This document shows, in pieces, positions 1 to 9,444 of a stretch of DNA of 41,358 bases. The stretch comes from Opitutia bacterium (GTDB lineage Bacteria; Verrucomicrobiota; Verrucomicrobiia; Opitutales; Opitutaceae): assembly GCA_947461205.1 (NCBI GenBank), contig CANHJG010000036.1:1-41358 (forward strand), written 5' to 3'. Every line of letters begins with the position of its first letter. Position 1 is the stretch's first letter. Under the pieces are notes generated by a model. That model was given only the letters and a program-made list of their open reading frames with translations. It did no database searches and was not told where the DNA came from. The position numbers and the translations under genes are program-made.

Positions 1-3000
1 CACCTCCCGTCCCCACCACGAACGTCGGTATCCCCAGCACCACCGCCGCGTTGCCAGTGCCAAACGTCACCTTCAGCGCGTAGGTCCCGCTGGCCGTACC
101 TGCTGGCACAGTCGCCTTTATCTGGCTCGCGGAGTTCGACCCCGCCGTCAGCGTCGCCACCGGCGTAGTGCTGCCATTATCCAACGTAATCACCGGCACG
201 CTCCCCGTCGGGTACGTACCCGTCAACGTCACCTCGCCACCCGCGGCCACCGGCTGCGGACTGAAGGTCGTGATCGCGTACTGCGGCGGCGTGCCCGAAA
301 GGGTCAGGGTCTGCGTCGCGTCGGTCGCGGCGCTGTAATTCGCATTGCCCGCCTGCCTCGCCGTAATCGTCGTCGTGCCGGCACCAACGATTGTCACGGT
401 GCTGCCGCTCACGGTAGCGACAGCGGTGTTCGAACTCGCATAGCTGACAGGCAGGCCAGACGACGCCGTCGCACCCAGCGTGAACGGCGCATCCCCGTTG
501 GTCTTCGCCGCCAACGCGCCGAACGTGATCGTCTGGTTCGCCTTTCCGATCACGAGCGTGCCTGAGGCTGAGCCGGCGTAGTTGGCGTTCGCGATCGTGC
601 CCACCACCGCGTAGCTGCCCGCGTTGGTCGGAGCCGTCGCAGAACCGTCGTAAGTCACGTTCGTCGTGAGGCCCGAGGGCGTAGTCGCTACACTCGCCGC
701 CTTTGGCGTGGAGTCGTACATTGCAGCGAGGTTGCCCAAGCTCACCGCTGCCGCAGCTTTGTTCACCGTCAACGTCTGCACGACCGCAGGAGCCGCGTTG
801 TAGTTCGCATCGCCGATCTGGCTGGCCGTAATCGTCGTCGTGCCAACACCCACGATCGTCACGGTGTTGCCAGTCACGGTGGCGACAGCGGTGTTCGCAC
901 TGGCATAGGTCACACTGAGCCCTGATGAAGCCGTCGCACTGAGCGGAAACGGCGCATCGCCGAAGGTCTTCGCCGCCAGTGCACCGAAGGTAATCGTCTG
1001 GTTAGCAGGTACCGGCACGCTCGCAGCCACGTTCAGCACAAACGATGCGGTGCCCGCGCCCGCAGCATTCTCAGCCGAGAGGGTGACACTGTAGCGCCCC
1101 GTAACGAGCGGGCTCCCGCTGATCAGGCCCGTCGCGCTATCGAGGGTGAGGCCGCTGGGCAGCGCGGTGCTGCCGATGATCGTAAACTTTTGCGGTGAAT
1201 TGGTCGCGATGATCTGATGCGAGAATGCCTTGCTCTTTTCCGCCGTCGCGGTCCCGACACTCGTGATGGCCGGCGGACCGGCGAGGATGGTGAAAACCGT
1301 CGAGCTCGGCGCGCTCTGGCCCCGCAGATTGGTCGCCGTAAAACTCACCGTAAATGAGCCTGTCTGCGTCGGCGTTCCCGCGACGAGGCCGGTGATCGTA
1401 TTGAAGCTAAGTCCTGGCGGTAAGTTGGTGGCACCGTACTCCCGAATCGGTGCGTTGGTTGCCGCGAGCGCATAGGCAAACGGCGTGCCCAAAACCCCCG
1501 TGGGCGCCGACGGTAGCTGCAGGACCGGAACGGCGCTCGGCTCGGCGTCGGCCGTAATCGCGAAATTATCAAAAACGATGAAGTTATCGCCGGGCAAACG
1601 CTCCCCATTGGTCAGGGTCCAGACAAAATCGAAATCTCCCACATCAACCCCCGTGGTGACCCCAACCGCGAAGGCCGAGTCAACGGTGAGGTTCACCCCA
1701 TTCATGCGCGCCGTCCACCGCTTCGTCGTAAAATTGAAGGTCCCCAGGATCGTGTAGCGGGTGTTAAACGCAAACGTCGCATTCGATGTCGCGATCGCGG
1801 CGCCGTTACCGGTCGAAACCTGGAGGGTTGCAGTGTCAAAATTGAATCCACCGAGTGGAGACCCTTGCTTATTATACAACGACAGGCGGAAGACGTCGTT
1901 GCGTCCGTTAGTCGAACCCACGATGTAGACGTCCGCCCGCACTTGCACAATCGGCACGGCCTCGGCAACCGGATCAAAGTTGAGGGGCCGATAAACGTAA
2001 ACCGATGTCGAGGTAGTGTCCGTGCCAAAAGACGGGGCACCAAAACCCAGGTAACCACCGCGACCTTGACCGGGGATTCCCTGGGCGAGAACCCCCTGAG
2101 CGCCACTCGTGGCGGGCGCGTGCCACTCGGCCCATTGCTCCTGCCCGACCAATTGGCCCGCACCCGTGGTAAATGCATCAAAATCCGTGGCGTAAACGAC
2201 GCTGGGGGTGCTCGACGGCGTAAGGTTCAGGACCACTGAACCCGAGGCACCCGAGTAGCCATCAACGGCGATATAATAGGTGCGCCCCGCTACCGCGCGA
2301 AAGAAAACTCCACTGGTCGAATCTTGGGTCGTGGCCTCGTCATTCTCCGCGACGCGACTCAGCGCGCTCAGCGACGACCCCGTGTAAACAGCCAGGACCG
2401 TGTCGAAATTGCTTCCAGCGGTCGTCAGGGAAACGAAGCCCGAAGCTGCGGCGGTCCAGCGCCACCACAGCGATTTCACGGCCACATTCGGTGAGGTGCC
2501 GCCCAAAAAGTGCGCCGGTTCCTCCGCCTCGGCGGTCGCAAGCAGGTTGGTCGCCGTCGCCCGGACGCCGGCCGTGAGCGTCGCGGCTGCCGAGAAATTA
2601 TTATTCGAGGGCGCGCCCTGGGACTGGGCGAGCGACACGCTGAAATTACCCGCCGAACCGTTATAGCCATCGATCGCGAGAGAATAGACCACCCCCGAAA
2701 TCGCGCTAAAGGTGAGCAGACTGGTCGAACTACCTCCGCCGTCGTCGTCGCTGGCGACGAGCTGAAGCGTCCCGACTGCCGAACCCGTGTAGACCGCGAG
2801 CACCGTATCGAAAGAACTGCCAGCCGTAGAGACGGTAACTGGCCCCGTGCCGGTCGCAGTCCAACGGAACCACACCGAGCGGGTCGCGGCGGAGGCCGCA
2901 TGGGCGGGTTCACCCGTTTCACTACTGGCGAGATTGGTGGCCCCGCTGTCGACCGCGGACTCGCCAACGAGCACCTTAGCCAGCGCGAAATTATCGTTGG

Positions 3001-6000
3001 CGGGGCGGGTAAAGCCCGTCGTGAAAGCAACGCTTAGAGCGACATTGCCCGACGCTCCACCATAACCGTCGACCGCTAGAAAGTAGGTGGCGCCGCTCGT
3101 AGCGACAAACGTAGTCGCGCTGGTCGAGTTGCCGCCACTGTCATCATCCCGTGCGATTAACGTCAGCGCATTCACTGCCGTGCCCGTGTAGATGGCTAAC
3201 ACGGTATCGAAGTCACTCCCGCGGGTGCTCACGGCGCACACCCCGGCGGCCGGCGCTATCCATTTGTACCAAACCGACTTCGCCGCAACGGACCCGTGCG
3301 CCGGCTCGCCCGGCTCAGCAGTAGCAGCCGTCGTCAAAGCCGTAGCCGTGGTCGCCGTGGCCGAGAGCGGAATCGCCGCGGCAAAATTATCGTTAGCCGG
3401 CGAGGCGATCGGCGGCGCGCTGAGCGCAAGGGAGAGCGCAACCGATCCCGTCGCATTGGCGATACTGTCCACCGCAATCTGGTACGTGGTCCCGCTCGTC
3501 ACCCCATAGCTCGCGCCGCCCGTCGTCGTCGGGTTCACCGCGGTGAGCGTCGTCACGCTGGTCCCAGTATAAACACCCACTCGCGGCGCGGGCACACTGG
3601 CCGTGGTCGCCAGCGCCAGCGTACCCGTGCTCGGCGCGATCCAAGACCACCAGACCGAGGTACCAGCCGGACTACCCGCGTGGGCAGGCTCACCGGTTTC
3701 CGCGCTCGCATTACTCGTGGAACCTGTGGCGCTGGCCACCGTCCCGCTTAAAATGATGCGATTCGAAAAATTATCATTGACCGGACCGAAACTGCTGCCG
3801 CCTCGAACTTCGAGGTTAAGCGTCGCGTAACCGGTCCCCGTCGCGTTGGTGGCGGTCAGCGTAATTTGGTAGGAGCGCGCCAAAGTCACGCGCCCCGTAA
3901 TGACACCCGTGGTGGGATCAACCGTTAGGCCGCTCGGAAGATTCTGGGCGCCAAAACTCACTGCCCCCGCCGCCTGGATACGATAATTCAGCAGATTGCC
4001 CGCATCCACGCTCGCCGTCGTCGCACTGCTGATCACCGGTACCGGAACAACCGGTGCGGCGATCGTAATCGTGACCGGGCGGGAACCCGTCCCACCGGCG
4101 TTCGTCGCCAGAACTTGAATATTGAATGATCCCGTCTGCGCCGGTGTCCCCGAGATCAGCCCGGTCGCGGTATTAACACTCAAGCCATTGGGCAGACTTC
4201 CGCTGGTCCCATAACCCAGGGGGGAGTTGCTCGCTGAAATCTGGTAGGTGAACGCGGAACCGCTGGTGCCCGCCGCCGTCCCGGCACTCGTGATCACCGG
4301 CGGTAAGACGGCGGCGGCGACCGTGATCGCGAGCGTAGCGGAGCCGGTCCCGCTCGCATTCGAAGCACTGATCGTGACGCTGGTGGTGCCGGCAGAAAGC
4401 GGCGTGCCCGTCATCGCCCCCGACTGAGCATTGAGCGCCAGTCCGGCGGGCAGGTTAGCGGCCGCGAAGGTCGCAGGGGAATTCGATGCGAGAATAAAAT
4501 AGGTGAATGGCGCGTTGACCGTGCCCATCGTAGACAGCGCACTCGTGATGACCGGCGCCGCCGCCGTCACGCTAAAGCCGAGATACGCGGACGCAAACGG
4601 GTTGGCCTGCGCCGGCAGCCCAGTCGCGCCCGTCGCGAGCACGCCACCCTGGGCATTCAGCAGGCGCAGATTAGCTAACGTCGCCGCATTGCCCGCTGCG
4701 CTCGTAAACACATTGACGAAATAACGGTTTGAACCCGCTTGAACGAGATCCGTCAGATCAAAGACGAAGACGCCGTCGATGGCCGTGGTGGTTCCGTTAA
4801 AAGCGAAAGCACCGCCCTGCGCTTGCAGCGCGCCGGGAGTATCGGTCGTGCTCGCTTCGGTCTCACTGCCCGCTCCGCGACCGAGGGTGACGGAAATCTG
4901 ATCACGAGCAGTGACGCCTTTAAGGGAAAATTCCGCGAGGAGTTGCGGCGTGTAACTCGGGCGAGGAACGAGCACATAGCCCGACGAATACCAAAATGGA
5001 TTTTGCAGGCCGCTGTCACTCGTGCCGCTACCCGCCCGGTCGGTGGTGATGTCCGGACCGACGCCGCTGACGGCGGAAACGACGCGCAGCGCGTCGTAGG
5101 CGACCCACACAAAACCACCGTCCTGCCAGCTGCTACCCCACGAGTTAACAATGCGGAGAGCGCCCTTTTCTCCCGCATCGACCACACCGTTCTTATTCAG
5201 GTCGATCCAAAGATTATCGTTGTAGCCGACGACGGTCATCGCGTGCCCACTCGCGTCGATCCGGATGGCCTTCGCCACGGGCCGACCGACGAACGCGTTG
5301 TCGTCCGCCGTGGACGGATCATTGGCGATCGTGCCGAATTGCCAGCCATCGATGTTCGACGCGAAGACGACGAGAGCGCCGTTGGCGAGCGCGGTCTTGA
5401 GGCGGGTGAGTCCGGCCGGCGTGTCGAGAGCCGTGAGCTGATAGCTGGACGCCATCCGGTTCGAAATCGCGCCTCGCCACGTCGCTGAGGTGACTGGCCA
5501 ATCAAGGTAGCTCGATGGGGTGTTGACTCCACTGTAAGGAAAATCTGACCACATCGGCGCCCCGTGTTTGAGCATGACCTCAAATACACTGGTGAACCAA
5601 GATCCGTTGTCACCGCCCTCATTGACCAGGTTGTAAACGAATTTCGGCGAGAGTTTATCAGCGTTGCCGGAATTTCTCACATCGAGGCCCCTCGCCTGAG
5701 CGATCGCGAAGGTCGACATATAGTAAACCGAAGAGAAGCTGGCGCAGGACCCGATCTCTCCTTGGCTGCGGACCGGCGGGAAAGCGGCCAGCGCGCTGTT
5801 ATCAACGGCGGAGGGTAAAGTCGTGGCCGCGAGGGCGACCGGGGACGTCGCCGAGACGGTGGCCGGCACCGAGGCGGCAGCGCTACTCACACCCTCGGAG
5901 GACGGGTTACTCCCTCCGGCCGATCCGCGGGGCGCGACGAGGACTTCCTCCCCAGCAGGCACAACGGGAAGGGCGAGGGGCGAGAGTCCGCGGACCTTGC

Positions 6001-6271
6001 GTTCTTCGTTGGAACGAGCGAGCGCGCGCGCGTTGGGCCGCACACTTTCGGCGGGAGGGGCGAGCTCGCGCAGGCGGGCGAATTCCGCCACGGTGGGCGG
6101 ACGCAGACCGCGAGCCTTCGGCTCTGCGGCCGTACTTGGGGTTTGGGCGCTCAGCACTGGGCTGAACCCCCCCACCAAGCAGGCGAGCGCCCAAGCTGCC
6201 GAGACGGCCCATTGCCAGCGTTGAAAGCAAGTGCGGGATCGGGGCGCAGAGGATGAATGAGGGGCGAACAT
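1..6271 (-). CDS. Giant secreted papain-like (C1) cysteine peptidase with Ig-like and PPC-like tail, partial
   Basis: The reading frame is open from the ATG at 6271 to the left edge (2090 codons), so the C-terminus is missing. A signal peptide ends near A42 (VLSA|Q). Residues 50-105 form a pro-region motif shared with the small protein encoded just upstream. The peptidase domain spans about residues 155-400. The predicted catalytic residues are Q170 (oxyanion), C176 in GSCASF, H343 in SGHAM and N376 in VNSWGSSW, the classic papain order, so the enzyme looks intact. After it come a beta-rich segment, about three putative Ig (He_PIG) domains, four PPC-like repeats marked by ND/NNNF motifs near 3776, 3392, 2996 and 2602, a LamG-like domain (about 2225-1560), more He_PIG domains, and two near-identical MBG/Ig-like repeats (about 785-1003 and 325-538). 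The likely role is an exported or surface-attached protease with adhesive or substrate-binding modules. It is probably co-transcribed with the small upstream gene. Substrate is unknown. Confidence 0.9.
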   Translation of the reverse strand, partial: MFAPHSSSAPRSRTCFQRWQWAVSAAWALACLVGGFSPVLSAQTPSTAAEPKARGLRPPTVAEFARLRELAPPAESVRPNARALARSNEERKVRGLSPLALPVVPAGEEVLVAPRGSAGGSNPSSEGVSSAAASVPATVSATSPVALAATTLPSAVDNSALAAFPPVRSQGEIGSCASFSSVYYMSTFAIAQARGLDVRNSGNADKLSPKFVYNLVNEGGDNGSWFTSVFEVMLKHGAPMWSDFPYSGVNTPSSYLDWPVTSATWRGAISNRMASSYQLTALDTPAGLTRLKTALANGALVVFASNIDGWQFGTIANDPSTADDNAFVGRPVAKAIRIDASGHAMTVVGYNDNLWIDLNKNGVVDAGEKGALRIVNSWGSSWQDGGFVWVAYDALRVVSAVSGVGPDITTDRAGSGTSDSGLQNPFWYSSGYVLVPRPSYTPQLLAEFSLKGVTARDQISVTLGRGAGSETEASTTDTPGALQAQGGAFAFNGTTTAIDGVFVFDLTDLVQAGSNRYFVNVFTSAAGNAATLANLRLLNAQGGVLATGATGLPAQANPFASAYLGFSVTAAAPVITSALSTMGTVNAPFTYFILASNSPATFAAANLPAGLALNAQSGAMTGTPLSAGTTSVTISASNASGTGSATLAITVAAAVLPPVITSAGTAAGTSGSAFTYQISASNSPLGYGTSGSLPNGLSVNTATGLISGTPAQTGSFNIQVLATNAGGTGSRPVTITIAAPVVPVPVISSATTASVDAGNLLNYRIQAAGAVSFGAQNLPSGLTVDPTTGVITGRVTLARSYQITLTATNATGTGYATLNLEVRGGSSFGPVNDNFSNRIILSGTVASATGSTSNASAETGEPAHAGSPAGTSVWWSWIAPSTGTLALATTASVPAPRVGVYTGTSVTTLTAVNPTTTGGASYGVTSGTTYQIAVDSIANATGSVALSLALSAPPIASPANDNFAAAIPLSATATTATALTTAATAEPGEPAHGSVAAKSVWYKWIAPAAGVCAVSTRGSDFDTVLAIYTGTAVNALTLIARDDDSGGNSTSATTFVATSGATYFLAVDGYGGASGNVALSVAFTTGFTRPANDNFALAKVLVGESAVDSGATNLASSETGEPAHAASAATRSVWFRWTATGTGPVTVSTAGSSFDTVLAVYTGSAVGTLQLVASDDDGGGSSTSLLTFSAISGVVYSLAIDGYNGSAGNFSVSLAQSQGAPSNNNFSAAATLTAGVRATATNLLATAEAEEPAHFLGGTSPNVAVKSLWWRWTAAASGFVSLTTAGSNFDTVLAVYTGSSLSALSRVAENDEATTQDSTSGVFFRAVAGRTYYIAVDGYSGASGSVVLNLTPSSTPSVVYATDFDAFTTGAGQLVGQEQWAEWHAPATSGAQGVLAQGIPGQGRGGYLGFGAPSFGTDTTSTSVYVYRPLNFDPVAEAVPIVQVRADVYIVGSTNGRNDVFRLSLYNKQGSPLGGFNFDTATLQVSTGNGAAIATSNATFAFNTRYTILGTFNFTTKRWTARMNGVNLTVDSAFAVGVTTGVDVGDFDFVWTLTNGERLPGDNFIVFDNFAITADAEPSAVPVLQLPSAPTGVLGTPFAYALAATNAPIREYGATNLPPGLSFNTITGLVAGTPTQTGSFTVSFTATNLRGQSAPSSTVFTILAGPPAITSVGTATAEKSKAFSHQIIATNSPQKFTIIGSTALPSGLTLDSATGLISGSPLVTGRYSVTLSAENAAGAGTASFVLNVAASVPVPANQTITFGALAAKTFGDAPFPLSATASSGLSVTYASANTAVATVTGNTVTIVGVGTTTITASQIGDANYNAAPAVVQTLTVNKAAAAVSLGNLAAMYDSTPKAASVATTPSGLTTNVTYDGSATAPTNAGSYAVVGTIANANYAGSASGTLVIGKANQTITFGALAAKTNGDAPFTLGATASSGLPVSYASSNTAVATVSGSTVTIVGAGTTTITARQAGNANYSAATDATQTLTLSGTPPQYAITTFSPQPVAAGGEVTLTGTYPTGSVPVITLDNGSTTPVATLTAGSNSASQIKATVPAGTASGTYALKVTFGTGNAAVVLGIPTFVVGTGG

Positions 6272-6275
6272 AAGA

Positions 6276-6584
6276 TTATTTAGTCGGTTGGGCCGAAGGC
6301 GGCACGGCTTCTGGTAACGGCGCTAGACCCTTCGCTACGCGTTCCGCGTTGAGCCGTTGCCGCGCCAGTTCATTGGGGAGTTGGGGCGGGTTTTGCAGGG
6401 CGAGCGCATCGAGACGCGCGCGCTCCTCGGCGGTCGGGACGCGCAAACCCAAGGAGCGGGGCTCAGCCGCAGGCGGTCTCGCCGACGACCCCGTCGCCGA
6501 ATCGCAACCCACTGTGAGGCCGAACCACCCCAAGACACCCCCGAGCCGCAAAATGATAGAACCTGGGTTGAAATCATTAATCAT
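6276..6584 (-). CDS. Small exported protein with a propeptide-like motif of the adjacent C1 peptidase
   Basis: This 102-residue protein ends 4 bp before the peptidase start, so the two are almost certainly one operon. The N-terminus has a hydrophobic stretch (about residues 9-26) followed by C27, an imperfect lipobox (TVGC), so it may be a lipoprotein or simply exported. Residues 41-96 align without gaps to residues 50-105 of the peptidase, with 26 of 56 positions identical when counted by eye. The shared pattern includes GLRxPT, ARLxxLA, PN, NxER and GLxPL. No enzyme motif is visible. By analogy with stand-alone propeptide-type inhibitors of papain-like enzymes (for example the I29 family), it could inhibit, fold or target the peptidase. 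That role is inference, and the motif is not a recognisable I29/ERFNIN domain. No clear Shine-Dalgarno site is seen. Confidence 0.75.
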   Translation of the reverse strand: MINDFNPGSIILRLGGVLGWFGLTVGCDSATGSSARPPAAEPRSLGLRVPTAEERARLDALALQNPPQLPNELARQRLNAERVAKGLAPLPEAVPPSAQPTK

Positions 6585-6854
6585 AGCACACTCGGCAATC
6601 TCGAAAGAATGGCACTCGGGTTTACAAATAAATAAAGAGAACGCTGCCCGCCTTTCGGGCCTTACTACGCCACCACGGCCGGCCGGAGTATCGTCCGGTG
6701 TGATTTGGGTTCGCCGTTCGCTTTCCTCGGGCTGGGAGGCCGCTCGAGCCTGAGTTTGTGGTGGAACGAAGACAGCCGAACGGAGTCAGCCGACCCGTTC
6801 GGCATTTCGGCTCGCAACACCCCATTCACCCGCCAACGCCCTCCCGCCTTCGCC

Positions 6855-8606
6855 ATGAGAATCCACTTCCTCTTTCGATCGGCGCTCGCGGCCCTGGCCA
6901 CCCTGCTCGCGGTCCACGCGGCCGAATCGCGGCCCGTTCAGGCCGGCGAAACCCAACTGCTCATCAAACCCACCTCGCGGATGTCGGAAGTGGCCGTTCA
7001 CGCCCTGCTCTCCGCCCATGGGGCCCGCGCCGTCGGCAGCGTTGCGGCCATCGGCGTTCGCATTGTGCGCGTGCCAGCCAAAGCGGCCGAGCACGTGTTA
7101 GCGGCCTTTCAAGCCCATGGGGATGTTGACTACGCCGAGCTGGATTTCACAGCCCGCGCCCTCGGCACCGCGAACGACCCTTACTTCCAGTCCGGTCAGG
7201 AGTGGCATATCGGCAAAATCCAAGCTCCTTCGGCTTGGGACTTCAGCACGGGTTCAACCAGCGTGATTGTCGCCGTCGTCGACACCGGGGTGAATGCCCG
7301 GCACCCCGACATCGCGGGCAAGGTTCTGCCGGGGTATGATTTTGTGAACGGCGACAGCGATCCGAGCGATGATAACGGACACGGCACGGCCGTCGCCGGG
7401 GTCGCGGCGGCTGCCACCAACAACTCCGTCGGCATTTCCGGGGTCGCCTGGGCGAATCCCGTTTTGCCCGTGAAAGTGCTCGATGCGTCGGGTTCCGGCA
7501 CCTACTCGGGTATCGCCAACGGCATCACCTAGGCGGCGGCCCATGGGGCACGCATTATCAATCTGAGCCTCGGCGGCACCTCCTCGTCGAAAGCATTGCA
7601 AGACGCCGTCAATTACGCGTGGAACAAGAACGTGGTGATCGTGGCGGCGGCCGGCAACGACGGCAACAACGTGGCCGTCTATCCCGCCGCTTGCGCGAAT
7701 GTCGTTGCGGTCTCGGCCACCAACTCCAGCGATCTGCGCCCGAGCTGGTCGAACTATGGTTCCTATGTCGACCTCTCGGCCCCGGGAGAAAATATCGTCA
7801 CGCTCTATGGGGCTGACGCGTATGCGGCGTGGAGCGGCACCTCATTCGCTTCACCGATCGTCGCGGGCGTCACGGCCCTCATGGCCTCGGCGAACGTCCA
7901 ACTCTCCAACCTTCAAATCGTCGATCTGTTGCTCAAGAACGCAGACGACCTTGGCCCCGCCGGCTATGATGTGTATTCCGGTTACGGCCGCGTGAATGCC
8001 TATCGGGCCGCCTTCGCCGCGAAGGGCTATGTGACCGCAGATACCACGGCTCCGGCCGTCGCCTTCAGCTCCCCCGCCAATGGGGCCACGGTCGCTGGAA
8101 CGGTGAACATCAGCGCGAGCGCCACCGATAACGTCGGGGTCACCCGCACCGAGCTTTACATCGATGGCGCTGTCGTCGCCCTGAGCAGCGGCGCCTCGGC
8201 TGGATTCTCATGGAACACCCTCGGCTACGCTGGAGGCACCCACACGCTGCAAGCTCGGGCCTACGATGCCGCCGGCAACAGGGGCGCGACGTCCATTGCA
8301 GTCACGGTGAAAAACTCGGCCACGAGCGACACCACGGCCCCAGCGGTCGCCATTACCTCGCCAGCCGACGGCTCGAAGATCACTACGACCAGCCTCAAAA
8401 TCAACGTGAGCTCCAGCGACAACGTTGGCGTCACCAAGTTGGAACTCTATATCGACGGAAAGCTTTTTGGGACGAGCCCCACGGCCACCGCAGTGTTTAC
8501 CTGGAACACGGCGAAAGTCGCCGCGGGCCCCCACCAATTGCAAGCTTACGGCTTCGACGCGGCTCGCAATGTCGGCGTTTCGAGCCTGATCACCGTTTCA
8601 AAGTAA
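6855..8606 (+). pseudogene. Secreted subtilase (S8) interrupted by an in-frame amber codon
   Basis: Starting at ATG 6855 there is a signal peptide (hydrophobic residues about 8-22), a pro-domain (about 30-100), then an S8 catalytic domain. Predicted catalytic residues are D143 (VVDTGV), H176 (NGHGT) and S330 (GTSFASP). Codon 226 (7530-7532) is TAG, between His and Ser, at the site where relatives have Trp (GITWAA). A single TGG to TAG change explains it, because the frame is otherwise continuous to the stop at 8606. Two Ig-like repeats (each beginning with a DTTAPAV motif) form the C-terminus. As read, translation gives a 225-residue product lacking the nucleophile. Either the gene is a recent pseudogene, the base is an error, or the amber is read through. 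It diverges from the C1 peptidase operon. Confidence 0.88.
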
Positions 8607-9444
8607 TCGCGGCTCCCACCGGGACAGCCGAACAGGGTCAACAACAGGACCAGCCGCTCCGGGCAGGGCCGCGCCGGCGGTCGGTGGGTGATGTCTCGGG
8701 CGCGGTGATGATCGGGCCCGGAATCGACCCTCACCCACGCTCCCCGGTGGCCGGCGCGCTGGACGCGCAAGGCCGCAAGTTGTGCGAAAAACACCTCGAC
8801 CACCTCGCGCGGCGTTTCGCCGCCAGCACCCGGGTATCGTGTGCGCCACACCTCGGCCTTCGGCGGCTCCCGGCCACGCCCGACCACGCCTGGTCAAAAG
8901 GAAACATCGAGCGCTTCTTCCTATCCGCCCGGACCCAGTTGCAGCCGCCCCCGGTATTCGGGCCGGCGCACTCCCTCGAGGCCCTGCGACCAACGCCCTT
9001 TGAACTCTGGACTTTTCGGTCGCCGCGCGCGCCAGCAAGTGGACGGATCACCCCTCGCGGGCGCTCGCGGCGACCCGCCAAATCAAAGCCTGAATTTTTG
9101 GGCGATTGAGATGAACCGGGGGTTCTGGCTCAGGCTGGAAACCGAGTATCACCAACGTGGTGACACAGCACTCAGCGGGGGATCCCCGCCGTGCGCTTCG
9201 CCAGGCTTGGCATCGCGCTGCGGCGGCTCGCCCCCACGCCTCGGCCGCGCCGTGCGACTGAGCCGCGGCCCAGCCCGCGATCCGCTCGTCTTCGCCGTGG
9301 GCTGGCCGGGCCGGCCCCCGCGTTGCTTGGCGACCGATCGCACCGGCGGCCGCCACGGCCCGCAGCGGCGCACGGCGCGGCCCACATCCAAGCCCCCGTC
9401 GCCCCGCCGCCCGCGCGGCACTCTCGCGCGGGGCCGACCCTCGC
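8607..9444. other. 838-bp stretch without an intact gene
   Basis: Between the subtilase and the thioredoxin-like gene both strands show only overlapping GC-rich open frames of low complexity. A possible transposase remnant lies at about 8854-9012. Two small palindromes occur: TCACCA-ACG-TGGTGA at 9149-9163 and a GGGGATCCCC-centred one at about 9175-9189. The rest (9190-9444) has no recognisable coding content. This looks like decayed accessory DNA. Confidence 0.6.
8854..9012 (+). pseudogene. Possible DDE integrase/transposase remnant
   Basis: In one plus frame the peptide around 8891-8930 reads WSKGNIERFFLSART. This resembles the conserved segment after the second catalytic Asp in rve/Mu-type transposases, which commonly reads (S/A)xGKIERFFxTxR. 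There is no start codon, no upstream catalytic region and no terminal inverted repeats that I can see, so at most this is a short decayed fragment. The call rests on one motif and could be chance. Confidence 0.3.

Noticed and set aside
6646-6660. Small hairpin GCCCG-CCTTT-CGGGC in the divergent peptidase intergenic region
   Set aside because: The stem is only 5 bp with no adjacent T-run on either strand; not enough to call a terminator or operator.
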